DNA of 35,703 nt from Propionispora hippei DSM 15287 (GCF_900141835.1 NZ_FQZD01000039.1:1-35703); one strand, 5' to 3'; shown: positions 1-10,597, counted from the stretch's first letter. The notes: generated from the sequence alone by a model not told the origin. Made by a program: numbers and translations.

Positions 1-598
1 CTCCGCTAACAACTATACTGATTCTCAGAGTCAGAAGACCTTAACCTCGGCCAATAATTATTCTGATGTTCAGGATAAGAAAACATTAGATTCTGCCAGG
101 AGCTATTCTGATAGTCAGGATAGCATGCTTCAAAATCAAATTACTAATAATAGTAATAATATTTCCTCACTCTCTCAACGAGTAGACGATCTTTCAAACC
201 GTGTCGACAAAGTAGGCGCCCTCTCGGCAGCCATGACAGCATTAGCTCCTTTAGATTATGATCCGCAAGCACCCACTCAAATTTCCATTGGTGCAGGAAC
301 CTACGGCGGTTCCCAGGCAGTGGCCATTGGTGTGTATCACTACGCCAACAAAGATACCCTTTACAATGCCGCCTGGTCGATCAGTGGCAGTGAGCAAATG
401 GGACGGGTAGGAGCTACCTGGCGGGTAGGCCGCCCGCATCATCCAAAAGAAGTTGCCGTTACGACGGATAAACATACCTCTGAAATCCAATTAACCGCCT
501 CACCGGCACCGGAAAGTAAAGAAGTCATCACCCCGGCTGCAGCTGCGCAAGAAACATTGAAAACAAACGTTAATACCGCCGAAGAAAACACCAAGTAA
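1..598 (+). CDS. YadA-like trimeric autotransporter adhesin, C-terminal part (5' truncated by window)
   Basis: The reading frame is open from base 2 to the stop at 596-598, so the ATG at 125 is internal and the gene begins outside the window. The visible part starts with three copies of a 15-residue repeat (SANNYTDSQSQKTLT, SANNYSDVQDKKTLD, SARSYSDSQDSMLQN), as in coiled-coil stalks of trimeric autotransporters. A short coiled coil (LSQRVDDLSNRVDKVGALSA) leads into a YadA-anchor barrel region with the typical ISIGAGTYGG and AIGVYHY strands, ending near GATWRVG. In this family three chains form one outer-membrane barrel that exports the stalk and head. About 55 polar, Pro/Ala/Glu/Thr-rich residues follow the last strand, whereas family members usually end at it. 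The protein implies a diderm cell. The family call is firm; head type and ligand are unknown. Confidence 0.88.
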   Translation, partial: SANNYTDSQSQKTLTSANNYSDVQDKKTLDSARSYSDSQDSMLQNQITNNSNNISSLSQRVDDLSNRVDKVGALSAAMTALAPLDYDPQAPTQISIGAGTYGGSQAVAIGVYHYANKDTLYNAAWSISGSEQMGRVGATWRVGRPHHPKEVAVTTDKHTSEIQLTASPAPESKEVITPAAAAQETLKTNVNTAEENTK

Positions 599-604
599 TT
601 TTTG

Positions 605-633
605 AAAACTGCCGAATTTCTATCGGCAGTTTT
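605..633 (+). terminator. Intrinsic terminator of the adhesin gene
   Basis: Perfect 11-bp stem AAAACTGCCGA / TCGGCAGTTTT with a 7-nt loop, continuing into a T run, 6 bases after the adhesin stop codon. Confidence 0.9.
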
Positions 634-746
634 TTTTATTCTGTTAAAGTAAACTCATTAAACTACAAATTGGTATTCAATATTTTAATCGTCTGTGCTA
701 CTATGAAATTAATAACAATTATAAACACCTACTAAGGAGGCCTATC

Positions 747-1730
747 ATGATTCGTTTTGGTGTTATAGGAACTAGCTGGATTACCGAAGAATTTATTCGC
801 TGTGCGACCTTAACAGACGATTTTTTACTGTCTGCCGTTTATTCCCGTACCGAAGAAAAAGCCCAGGCCTTTGCCGATAAACATGGTGCCAAGCATGTTT
901 TTACCGACCTCACAACAATGGCTTGCAGCCCTGAATTGGATGCCGTTTACATTGCCAGCCCCAATTCGCACCACGCCAAACAGGCCCTCCTGTTTCTATC
1001 TCATAAAAAACACGTACTCTGCGAAAAACCCATTGCTTCCAATAGCAAAGAACTGGAAGCAATGATCGAATGTGCCACCGCCAACGGATCGCTCCTAATG
1101 GAAGCTATGAAAAGCACCTTCCTGCCCAACATACAAAGCGTCAGGGAAAATCTGCCCAAGCTGGGACCGGTCCGCAGATTTTTTTCTAACTACTGCCAAT
1201 ATTCCTCTCGTTACGATACCTTTAAAGCCGGCAAGCCTATTAATACCTTCGATCCTGCCTTTTCCAACGGCTCCATTATGGATATCGGTGTTTATTGCAT
1301 CTATCCGGTCATTTATCTGTTCGGCCCGCCCGAGTCAGTCTCTGCCAATGCGACCATGCTAAGTTCGGGCATTGACGGGTGCGGCAGCATTACCCTCCAT
1401 TACAAAGATATGGAAGCGATCATTTCTCATTCTAAAATAGCCAACTCCCTTATCTCCAGTGAAATTCAGGGGGAAAACGGCAATATTCTGATTGATAAAA
1501 TTTCTACCCCGGAAGACGTAAAAATTATCTATCGCGACGGTTCGATTGAAGATATCAGTCAGCCACAAATACCGGAACTGATGTTTTACGAAGCCCGGGA
1601 ATTTATTCAGCTCATTAAAACCGGCCAGCTACAATCAAGCATCAATACCTTTACACTCAACCGGCAGGTCATGCAGGTTATGGATGAGGCACGCAAACAA
1701 ATCGGCTTGGTCTTCCCGGCCGATCAATAA
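747..1730 (+). CDS. Gfo/Idh/MocA family NAD(P)-dependent oxidoreductase
   Basis: A 327-residue protein, the usual length for the family. The N-terminus (VIGTSWITEEFI) corresponds to the glycine-rich Rossmann turn. The hallmark EKP motif is present in LCEKPIASNS near residue 95, and DIGVYCIYP near residue 178 matches the conserved D-x-G-x-Y of the C-terminal substrate domain. Members oxidise or reduce sugars, inositols or related polyols, or dipyrrole-like compounds, with NAD(P); the substrate cannot be told from sequence. A strong AAGGAGG at 734-740 sits 6 bases before the ATG. The gene stands alone between terminators, so neighbours give no clue to its pathway. Confidence 0.88.
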   Translation: MIRFGVIGTSWITEEFIRCATLTDDFLLSAVYSRTEEKAQAFADKHGAKHVFTDLTTMACSPELDAVYIASPNSHHAKQALLFLSHKKHVLCEKPIASNSKELEAMIECATANGSLLMEAMKSTFLPNIQSVRENLPKLGPVRRFFSNYCQYSSRYDTFKAGKPINTFDPAFSNGSIMDIGVYCIYPVIYLFGPPESVSANATMLSSGIDGCGSITLHYKDMEAIISHSKIANSLISSEIQGENGNILIDKISTPEDVKIIYRDGSIEDISQPQIPELMFYEAREFIQLIKTGQLQSSINTFTLNRQVMQVMDEARKQIGLVFPADQ

Positions 1731-1734
1731 AATA

Positions 1735-1769
1735 AAAAAGACTTACTTTGTTCCAAAGTGAGTCTTTTT
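1735..1769. terminator. Convergent bidirectional terminator
   Basis: Long stem AAAAAGACTTACTTTG / CAAAGTGAGTCTTTTT with one G-U pair and a 3-nt loop. It has T runs on both strands and lies between the ends of the oxidoreductase gene and the opposing secreted-protein gene. Confidence 0.88.
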
Positions 1770-1779
1770 ACTTTAATTG

Positions 1780-2223
1780 TTATTGCACTGTTTTTTCATC
1801 AAAATCAGGTGCCTGAAAGAGAACATCCTGATATTCCGGTGCTTTAAGCGTAATGGCAAGAAAATGGTCTTTTTCAGCTATATTTCTTTTAGAGAAATAA
1901 ATTGTTTTATTATAATTCATACTGTCGGGAAAAGTGATACCCAGGCGTAACGTATAGCCTTTCGGCACGGCAAAAGTAAATGTCTCTCCGTTGGAAGAAG
2001 CATAGACAGTATAGGACTTTCCCATACCTGAAACCAGCATATTATCCAACTTTTTCCCGCCAAAAGGATATTGCCAGAAATAATCGGGTTTTTCAATATG
2101 AATTTGCACCTGCACATCAATTAAGCCATCATTTGCCATCGCTGCTCCCGTCTGTACCGGAATTAAAAACAGCATAATCAGCATTCCGGACAGAAAAAGT
2201 AATCTGCCGAATTTCCATTTCAT
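1780..2223 (-). CDS. Hypothetical secreted protein with N-terminal signal sequence
   Basis: I do not recognise this 147-residue protein. It starts with a clear signal peptide: KWKFGR, then a hydrophobic run LLFLSGMLIMLFLIP, then a likely cleavage near TGAAMA at residue 30. The mature part of about 117 residues has alternating hydrophobic/polar stretches (DVQVQIHIEK, ETFTFAVPKGYTLRLGITFP) that suggest a small beta-rich domain, with no cysteines and no lipobox. The start is supported by GGGGAGGA upstream of the ATG. It is divergent from the HtrA gene, with about 210 bp between them, and shares its terminator with the oxidoreductase. A periplasmic or surface location is inferred; function is unknown. 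Confidence 0.7.
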   Translation of the reverse strand: MKWKFGRLLFLSGMLIMLFLIPVQTGAAMANDGLIDVQVQIHIEKPDYFWQYPFGGKKLDNMLVSGMGKSYTVYASSNGETFTFAVPKGYTLRLGITFPDSMNYNKTIYFSKRNIAEKDHFLAITLKAPEYQDVLFQAPDFDEKTVQ

Positions 2224-2435
2224 AGGTCATTCCTCCCCAATACCTATTTGCTGAACAGGATAGTCTGTTGTACTATGTATATATACCATTTCTGTATACT
2301 TTACGTATTTCCTTGTAAAATCAGGATAATTTGACGAGAATGGCCTCACTTAATGCGAAATTGACTTCTCTTGTCACAGACTTGTCATAATCCTAAAGTA
2401 TACTGAATTGGAATTATCTAAATGGAGGTATCTTT

Positions 2436-3506
2436 ATGAAAGGTCTGCTAAAAAAGTTTACCCTTTTAGCCATCATCTGTGCCGCGCTAAGCACGTCTAT
2501 GATAACAGGCTTCCATAGTACCGCCGCAGCAAATCAAACTGAGAGCAGCGAACTGTCCAGTAATCGTAATACATATGTGGTACAGGCAGTGAAAAAAGTA
2601 GGACCTGCTGTTGTCGGGATTTCCAATAAAGCTTATGTAAGGGATAATTTTGACCAAAAGGTTCTCATTGAAAAAGGCGTAGGTTCCGGTGTTATTTTTA
2701 ACTCCAACGGCTACATTGCCACCAACTATCATGTCGTGGAGGGAGCACAGGAGATTGTCGTGTCTCTTTCGGACGGACGAACCTTTAACGGAAAAGTATT
2801 AGGTGTCGACCCAGCCACCGACTTGGCTGTAGTAAAAGTGGATGCCTCCGGTTTGCCCGCCGCCGTTCTGGGTGATTCTTCCACCATTATGGCCGGTGAG
2901 CCGGCCATTGCCATCGGCAATCCGCTTGGCCTAGAGTTTAGCGGCAGCGTTACTGTTGGTGTAATCAGCGCCTTAAACCGTACCATTGAAATTGGAGATC
3001 GCAAATTCAACCTTATTCAAACCGATGCCGCAATTAATCCCGGAAACTCCGGCGGCGCCCTGGTCAACGCCGACGGCCAGGTTATCGGTATAAACAGTGC
3101 CAAAATCTCCGCCGATGGAATTGAGGGTATGGGCTTTTCCATTCCCATTAATTCGGCCAGACCGATTTTACAGTCCCTGATGGAAAATGGCAAGGTAGTC
3201 CGGTCTTATCTTGGTGTTGGCGTCTGGGATAAAAATACGGCGGCCCGTTATGGCTACAGCCTGCAAATTGACAGCGGTGTATACGTTGTCCGGGTGGAAG
3301 ACGACGGACCGGCTAATCAGGCAGGTATCAAACAGGGTGATATCATTTCCAAGATAAACGACACGGCCGTCAATTCGGTTGCCGATCTGCGTAAGGTGCT
3401 GGATGACATTCCGGTAGATACCAAGGTGAATGTTACTATTATCCGCAACAACCGCACCCTTTCAGTAACCGCCGTTCTCAAAGAAATGCCGAACCAAAAC
3501 CAGTAA
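2436..3506 (+). CDS. HtrA/DegP-type envelope serine protease with one PDZ domain
   Basis: Trypsin-like envelope quality-control protease of 356 residues. The N-terminus (KGLLKKF, then TLLAIICAALSTSMITG) is a signal peptide or membrane anchor. The catalytic triad is visible: His99 in TNYHVVEGA, Asp129 in DPATDLAVVKV and Ser205 in NPGNSGGALV. A single PDZ domain follows from about residue 255 (YLGVGVWD ... QAGIKQGDIISKINDTAV). Family members degrade or refold misfolded extracytoplasmic proteins and are often stress-induced; no regulator site was identified. GGAGGT lies 7 bases before the ATG. Single-gene transcription unit closed by a strong terminator. Having one PDZ domain makes it closer to DegS/YkdA-type than to two-PDZ DegP. 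Confidence 0.95.
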   Translation: MKGLLKKFTLLAIICAALSTSMITGFHSTAAANQTESSELSSNRNTYVVQAVKKVGPAVVGISNKAYVRDNFDQKVLIEKGVGSGVIFNSNGYIATNYHVVEGAQEIVVSLSDGRTFNGKVLGVDPATDLAVVKVDASGLPAAVLGDSSTIMAGEPAIAIGNPLGLEFSGSVTVGVISALNRTIEIGDRKFNLIQTDAAINPGNSGGALVNADGQVIGINSAKISADGIEGMGFSIPINSARPILQSLMENGKVVRSYLGVGVWDKNTAARYGYSLQIDSGVYVVRVEDDGPANQAGIKQGDIISKINDTAVNSVADLRKVLDDIPVDTKVNVTIIRNNRTLSVTAVLKEMPNQNQ

Positions 3507-3553
3507 AAAAACTAATAAAAAATCAAATACACCCCTTGAAGTAATCAAGGGAA

Positions 3554-3586
3554 AAAAAGCGAGAGCGACTTATCCTCTCGCTTTTT
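3554..3586 (+). terminator. Intrinsic terminator after the HtrA gene
   Basis: Stem AAAAAGCGAGAG / CTCTCGCTTTTT with a 9-nt loop. A smaller stem (CCCTTGA / TCAAGGG, about 3534-3551) lies just before it. Confidence 0.88.
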
Positions 3587-3607
3587 ATATTTTTAGGCAA
3601 TTGCAGC

Positions 3608-3641
3608 TTGCTTTCAGGAAACTAAAATACTATAATAGTTT
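3608..3641 (+). promoter_or_regulatory. Promoter with embedded 23-bp palindromic operator (autoregulation of tetR-like gene)
   Basis: A -35 box TTGCTT (3608-3613), a 17-bp spacer and a perfect -10 box TATAAT (3631-3636). The -10 lies inside an inverted repeat AAACTA-N11-TAGTTT at 3619-3641. The same 23-bp pattern recurs at 4341-4363 before the efflux operon, 19 of 23 bases matching. Repressor binding here would block the promoter; binding itself is inferred. Confidence 0.8.
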
Positions 3642-3715
3642 TTGAGTAGCACTGTTTTTTTTGTTAATACTACTTTCAATAAGGTCATACAAATAATAAG
3701 TAGGTGAACTACAGC

Positions 3716-4297
3716 ATGGATGATATTAAAAATCTAATATTGGATAAAGCTAGAGACCGGCTGGATCGCTTTGGCTTTAAAAAAACAACAATGGATGAAA
3801 TCAGCCGGGACTGTAAAATATCTAAGAAAACCGTTTACGAACATTTTAAGGATAAAGAACATTTGTTTTCCAGCCTCCTAACCAGGGAATGCCACCAGAC
3901 TATCCAAATTATCTTTTCCCGGATGGGCGAAATTTCCGACCCTTTGGAAAAATTAACTCAGCTCATCCGGACTTCGTTAGCCTTTTTTAATGAAGATACC
4001 TTTATCACTCGGCTGCTCAAGGACGATGATGCCTTGTTTTCCGCCTTTTTAAACCGGAAGTACCATAAACTGATTGATGAAGAAATCATTTCGATTATCG
4101 CCGAAATCATTCGAGACGGAAAACAAAAAGGAATATTCCGGAATGTCGATGAAGCGGTGGTCAGTTATGCCGGTTTTCGCCTGTTTCAAGCGTTCAGTTA
4201 TATGAGAACCGGCGAATTCTCACCGGAAAAGGAACAGCAGGGATATTATACCGACGCCCTGATCGACCTTATTATCCATGGTTTAACTAAGAAATAA
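3716..4297 (+). CDS. TetR/AcrR-family transcriptional repressor of the adjacent efflux operon
   Basis: The N-terminal 50 residues form a TetR helix-turn-helix: DKARDRLDRFGFKKTTMDEI, then SRDCKISKKTVYEHFKDKEH. The remaining 140 residues are helical, as in the variable ligand and dimer domain. I use the ATG at 3716 (193 residues) because TAGGTGA at 3701-3707 is a well-placed ribosome site for it; a GTG at 3704 in the same frame overlaps that site and would add four residues. It is transcribed toward the adaptor/pump pair. Identical operators before both transcription units make it their likely repressor, relieved by a pump substrate. That role is inferred from site layout; the ligand is unknown. 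Confidence 0.9.
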   Translation: MDDIKNLILDKARDRLDRFGFKKTTMDEISRDCKISKKTVYEHFKDKEHLFSSLLTRECHQTIQIIFSRMGEISDPLEKLTQLIRTSLAFFNEDTFITRLLKDDDALFSAFLNRKYHKLIDEEIISIIAEIIRDGKQKGIFRNVDEAVVSYAGFRLFQAFSYMRTGEFSPEKEQQGYYTDALIDLIIHGLTKK

Positions 4298-4329
4298 ACT
4301 ATTGGTCAGCTTATTTCTTTAGCAGTTTT

Positions 4330-4363
4330 TTATCATAAATAAACTAGAATACCAAAATAGTTT
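4330..4363 (+). promoter_or_regulatory. Promoter with embedded TetR-type operator for the RND efflux operon
   Basis: Inverted repeat AAACTA-N11-TAGTTT at 4341-4363, the second copy of the operator at 3619-3641. The -10-like CAAAAT (4353-4358) occupies the same place in the repeat as TATAAT does in the first copy. TTATCA (4330-4335) stands 17 bp upstream as a weak -35. An A/T-rich inverted repeat AAGAAATAA / TTATTTCTT (4290-4318) overlaps the end of the regulator gene and may be a weak terminator. Confidence 0.75.
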
Positions 4364-4395
4364 ATAAGTGATTAGAATTTAGAGGAGGAAACAGC

Positions 4396-5454
4396 ATGAA
4401 AAAAGACTACCGGAATTATCTATCTCTCTTATTGGTCGCTTTACTACTTACCGGTTGCTCCCAAACAGCCAAGGTAAGCGAGGATATACCGTTAGTACGG
4501 ACGCAAACCATTTCACTTGGCGCCAACAACCAAAATCCGGGGTATTCCGGCGAAGTGCGCGGTCGGTATGAAGCAGCACTTTCCTTTCAGACTGGCGGCA
4601 AAATTATTCAACGCCAGGTTGAAGCCGGCACCCATGTCAAGGCCGGCGATGTTCTCTTAACAATTGATCCCAAGGATATTCAACAAACTGTCAACCTGAC
4701 TGCCGCCCAAGTAGCTTCCGCCGATTCCCAGCTTCACTTAGCCCAAAGCAATCTGGCGAGATATGAAAAGCTCTACGAACAGGGAGCCATCAGCCGTGCT
4801 CAGCTTGATCAGTACCAAAATGCCTATGAGGTGGCTCAGGCAGCGGTAAATCAAGCATCAGCCCAATATGCCCAAGGTAATAATCAACTCAACTATAGCC
4901 AGCTTACGGCCGACAGTGACGGAGTGATCGCCGCTATTAACGTCGAAGCCGGCCAGGTAGTCAGTGCCGGTCAGACTGTACTGACATTAGTAAAAGACGG
5001 GACGCGGGAAATCGAAATCAATATCCCGGAAAATAAGCTGGAAGAATTAAAAAATGCCTCCCATATCCAAGTTACCTTTTGGGCCTTGCCCGGCATTACC
5101 AGCGAAGGAAAAGTAAGAGAAATAGCTCCTATGGCCGACAAAGTAACCCGTACTTATAAGGCTCGCATTTCGCTAGTCAACCCACCGGCTGGTCTGCAAT
5201 TGGGCATGACTGCAACGGTAAATATAAGCCAAACCGGCAGCCAGTCCATCTTTATTCCCCTGGCCGCGTTATACCAGACCGGCGATATGCCAAATGTATG
5301 GGTTGTAACCGATAATCAGGTTGCGCTGAGACCGGTTAAGGTCGGTGCCTTTGGCGACAATGCTGTGGAAATTCTGGACGGACTGCACGAAGGGGATGTA
5401 ATTGTTTGCGCCGGTGTCCAGAAACTCCATGAAGGACAGAAGGTGCGTCTATGA
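4396..5454 (+). CDS. RND efflux periplasmic adaptor (membrane fusion protein), lipoprotein
   Basis: A 352-residue adaptor that bridges an inner-membrane RND pump and an outer-membrane channel. The signal peptide ends in a lipobox, LLLTGC, with Cys21 as the lipidation site. The first lipoyl half-motif (GGKIIQRQVEAGTHVKAGDV) is followed by a coiled-coil hairpin of about 80 residues rich in Gln/Ala, then the second half (ADSDGVIAAINVEAGQVVSA) and beta-barrel and membrane-proximal domains. GAGGAGG precedes the ATG. Its stop overlaps the start of the pump gene by 4 bases (ATGA), so the two are translationally coupled. No TolC-type outer-membrane gene is in the window; a channel encoded elsewhere would be needed. 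Confidence 0.93.
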   Translation: MKKDYRNYLSLLLVALLLTGCSQTAKVSEDIPLVRTQTISLGANNQNPGYSGEVRGRYEAALSFQTGGKIIQRQVEAGTHVKAGDVLLTIDPKDIQQTVNLTAAQVASADSQLHLAQSNLARYEKLYEQGAISRAQLDQYQNAYEVAQAAVNQASAQYAQGNNQLNYSQLTADSDGVIAAINVEAGQVVSAGQTVLTLVKDGTREIEINIPENKLEELKNASHIQVTFWALPGITSEGKVREIAPMADKVTRTYKARISLVNPPAGLQLGMTATVNISQTGSQSIFIPLAALYQTGDMPNVWVVTDNQVALRPVKVGAFGDNAVEILDGLHEGDVIVCAGVQKLHEGQKVRL

Positions 5455-8400
5455 GCCGGCTTAATCTGACCGAATGGTCGTTAAATCACAAGCAACTGGT
5501 CTATTTCTTTATTGCCATTATATTTATGGCTGGCATATTTTCCTATCAGAAACTTGGCCGGATGGAAGACCCCGACTTCGTTATCAGACAAATGATTGTA
5601 TCGGTTGCCTGGCCGGGAGCTACAGCCCGCGAAATGGAAGAACAGGTAACAGACAAGCTGGAGAAAAAACTGCAGGACACCCCTGGTATTGACTATCTGA
5701 AAAGCTATTCCCAGCCCGGTCAGGCTGTTATTTATGTAACTTTAAAAGACACGGTAAAGGAAAAAGACATCCGCCCCACCTGGCTGGAAATTCGCAATAT
5801 GGTCAATGACATCAAGTCTACTCTGCCTTCAGGCGTAGTAGGTCCTTTCTTTAATGACCGCTTTGATGACGTCTTCGGCTGTATTTACGCATTAACCGCC
5901 GATAGCGGCTACAGCTACGAGGATATGCGGGTAAAAGCCGAGGAAATCCGCCGGACTCTCTTAGGTATCAAAAGTGTAAAAAAAGTCGATCTCTTAGGCG
6001 TTCAGCCGGAGAAAATCTATATTGAAATTGAAAACAGCAAATTATCCCAACTAGGTATCGATCCTGCCGTAATCAGCAGCGCCATTAAATCGCAAAGCAG
6101 CATGACCGCTTCCGGTATGATCGAAACCAACAGCGACAATGTCTATTTGCGGGTTACCGGCCTATTTACCAATATGGAAGATTTGCGCAATCTGCCTATC
6201 CGGGTTAACGACCGCACCTTCCGCCTGCAGGATATCGCCACGATTACCCGCAGTTACAGTGACCCCATCGAACCTAAAATGTATTTTAACGGCCAACCGG
6301 CTATCGGTATTGCCCTTTCTATGGAAAAGGGCGGCAATATCCTGACCTTGGGAGACAACTTGGCGGAAACCATTAGTAAAATAAAACAGGATATGCCGCT
6401 AGGCCTTGAATTAAGCCAGGTGTCCAATCAACCGGAAGTAGTTAAGGACTCTATCGGCGAATTTGTAAAATCACTAAAGGAAGCCATTTTTATTGTTTTG
6501 TTGGTCAGCTTTCTAAGCCTCGGTTTCCGTTCCGGTATTGTAGTAGCCCTGTGCATTCCATTGGTTATCGCCGGAATCTTTGTCTTTATGCAAATTTTCG
6601 GTATTGATCTTCACAAGGTATCGCTGGGAGCCTTAATTATTTCACTGGGACTCCTGGTAGACGACGCGATCATTTCGGTGGAAATGATGACAGTAAAACT
6701 GGAACAGGGCTGGGGGCGCTTCGAAGCCGCCTGTTACGCCTATACGGCAACGGCCTTCCCTATGCTGACCGGAACGCTGATTACCTGTGCCGGTTTTATT
6801 CCGGTCGGTTTCTCCCAGGGATCGGCTGCGGAGTTTACTAGCAGCTTATTCACGGTAGTCACCATCGCGCTTCTCTTATCCTGGATCGTTTCTGTCATGG
6901 TAACTCCGCTCCTGGGCTACCGGCTAATCAAAACCAAAGAAAACGGCCACGATGACCAAGCTATGTATGACTCCCGGTTCTACCGGCTGTTCCGGAAAAC
7001 CCTGACCTGGTGCCTGCATCATCGTAAACTGGTCTTAGGTATTACCGTCGCTAGCTTTATTCTCTCTCTAGGTTTACTCAAATTAGTCAAACAGGAATTT
7101 TTCCCGCCTTCGGTTCGGCCGGAAATCATTGTGGAATTGACCCTGCCCGAAGGGTCCTCGCTGCAAGCGACCGAAAATGTATCCAAACAATTTTCCAATG
7201 CCCTGGCCAATGATCCGAATATTGCCAGCTACAGTTATTACGTCGGTCAGGGATCACCCCGTTTTGTCCTGACCACCGATCCCAAGCTGCCGGCCAACAA
7301 TTACTCGCAATTCGTCATTGTAGCGAAAGACCTGGAAGCCCGTCAGGTTCTGCAGGATAAAATCAACACATTATTCGCCGAACAATTTTCCGAGGTACGG
7401 GGCCATGTAAAGCTCATTCAAACCGGTCCGCCTTCTCCTTATCCCGTCATGCTGCGTGTCAGCGGCTACGACCATGAAAAGGTTCGGGACATTGCCAACC
7501 AGGTGCAGCAAGCTATGCTAGCCAATCCTAATCTGACTCATGTAAACCTTGACTGGAATGAAAAAACGAAAACCATGCACCTGGCCGTCGACCCCGATAA
7601 AGCAAGAATACTGGGCATCAACAGCCAAAGCCTGGCCGCGGATTTACAAACTCAACTATCCGGTGTTACAGTAGGCGAATTTTATGAACAGGATAAGACC
7701 GTTGGCATTGTCCTGCGCATGGATGCGGCCGATCGAAAAAATCTGGAAACTATCAAAGATTTGCCCATCCATATTGGCAACGGTAAATTCGTGCCCCTTG
7801 ACCAGATAGCCACCATCAGCTACGCTGCCGAAGACGGGTTGATCTGGCGGCGGGATTTAAAACCAACCATTACGGTTCAGGCCGATGTAGCTTCAAACAT
7901 CACCGGTAATGACGCCACTAAGCAGGCTTATGAACAGCTCAAACCGCTTCGCGACTCCCTGCCTGCCGGCTATAGTATTCAAATCGGCGGTTCACTGGAA
8001 AGAAGTCAGCAATCTATGGAATTTTTGCTGCAACCCGTGCCGGTTATGCTATTGTTGATTGTCACCCTATTGATGATTCAACTACAGCGAATTCCCCTGA
8101 TGATTCTTACCTTGTTAACTGCTCCGCTGGGCATTATTGGTGTCAGCCTGTCCATGCTGCTTACGCTGCGTCCTATGGGCTTTGTAGCTGAACTGGGTGT
8201 TCTTGCCCTCAGCGGTATGATTATCCGCAACTCGGTCATTTTAATCGACCAAATTGAGCAGCATATTAAAACAGGCCAATCCCCTTGGGATGCCATTATT
8301 GATTCGGCGGTGCTGCGCTTCCGTCCCATTATGTTGACCGCTGCGGCCGCCATCCTGGGCATGCTGCCGCTGGTTCCCAGCAACTTCTGGGGCCCCATGG

Positions 8401-8504
8401 CCGTAGCCATTGCCGGCGGACTGCTCGGCGCCACCATTCTGACGCTGCTGGTGCTGCCTACCATGTACGCCGCCTGGTTTAAGGTAAAACAGGAAGTAAA
8501 ATAA
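5451..8504 (+). CDS. RND-family efflux transporter (AcrB/HAE-like inner-membrane pump)
   Basis: A 1017-residue proton-driven pump, typical RND length. The first membrane helix is at about 15-32. Two large periplasmic loops follow helices 1 and 7, and two blocks of membrane helices lie at about 345-490 and 860-1010. The proton-relay pair in helix 4 is present as Asp404-Asp405 in SLGLLVDDAIISVEMM. The N-terminal segment GRMEDPDFVIRQMIVSVAWP and PGATAREMEEQVTDKLEKKL are typical of the multidrug-type branch rather than heavy-metal CzcA. Substrate is unknown. It is co-transcribed with the lipoprotein adaptor and presumably repressed by the TetR protein upstream. Confidence 0.95.
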   Translation: MSRLNLTEWSLNHKQLVYFFIAIIFMAGIFSYQKLGRMEDPDFVIRQMIVSVAWPGATAREMEEQVTDKLEKKLQDTPGIDYLKSYSQPGQAVIYVTLKDTVKEKDIRPTWLEIRNMVNDIKSTLPSGVVGPFFNDRFDDVFGCIYALTADSGYSYEDMRVKAEEIRRTLLGIKSVKKVDLLGVQPEKIYIEIENSKLSQLGIDPAVISSAIKSQSSMTASGMIETNSDNVYLRVTGLFTNMEDLRNLPIRVNDRTFRLQDIATITRSYSDPIEPKMYFNGQPAIGIALSMEKGGNILTLGDNLAETISKIKQDMPLGLELSQVSNQPEVVKDSIGEFVKSLKEAIFIVLLVSFLSLGFRSGIVVALCIPLVIAGIFVFMQIFGIDLHKVSLGALIISLGLLVDDAIISVEMMTVKLEQGWGRFEAACYAYTATAFPMLTGTLITCAGFIPVGFSQGSAAEFTSSLFTVVTIALLLSWIVSVMVTPLLGYRLIKTKENGHDDQAMYDSRFYRLFRKTLTWCLHHRKLVLGITVASFILSLGLLKLVKQEFFPPSVRPEIIVELTLPEGSSLQATENVSKQFSNALANDPNIASYSYYVGQGSPRFVLTTDPKLPANNYSQFVIVAKDLEARQVLQDKINTLFAEQFSEVRGHVKLIQTGPPSPYPVMLRVSGYDHEKVRDIANQVQQAMLANPNLTHVNLDWNEKTKTMHLAVDPDKARILGINSQSLAADLQTQLSGVTVGEFYEQDKTVGIVLRMDAADRKNLETIKDLPIHIGNGKFVPLDQIATISYAAEDGLIWRRDLKPTITVQADVASNITGNDATKQAYEQLKPLRDSLPAGYSIQIGGSLERSQQSMEFLLQPVPVMLLLIVTLLMIQLQRIPLMILTLLTAPLGIIGVSLSMLLTLRPMGFVAELGVLALSGMIIRNSVILIDQIEQHIKTGQSPWDAIIDSAVLRFRPIMLTAAAAILGMLPLVPSNFWGPMAVAIAGGLLGATILTLLVLPTMYAAWFKVKQEVK

Positions 8505-8560
8505 ATAAGCCCATAGCTTTCTTCCCGGATATCTTTAGCCAAATTAAAATCTTATAAACT

Positions 8561-8602
8561 AAAAAGGATTAGGTTCATCTCAACGATGACCTAATCCTTT
8601 TT
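8561..8602. terminator. Bidirectional terminator between the RND pump and gyrB
   Basis: Perfect 14-bp stem AAAAAGGATTAGGT / ACCTAATCCTTTTT around a 14-nt loop, with T runs on both strands. It separates two convergent operons. Confidence 0.9.
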
Positions 8603-8621
8603 CTATCCTGAAGCAACGTAT

Positions 8622-10553
<1,932 letters not shown>

Positions 10554-10570
10554 TCAATTTCAAACGCAAT

Positions 10571-10597
10571 ATAAACCGTGCTTATATCACGGTTTAT
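10571..10597 (-). other. Perfect hairpin between remB and gyrB
   Basis: Perfect 10-bp inverted repeat ATAAACCGTG / CACGGTTTAT with a 7-nt loop, touching the remB stop codon. It lacks a proper T run, so it may be a weak attenuator, RNA stabiliser or processing site rather than a full terminator. Confidence 0.5.

Noticed and set aside
3704-3715. GTG start for the TetR regulator
   Set aside because: It overlaps the ribosome site TAGGTGA that suits the ATG at 3716.
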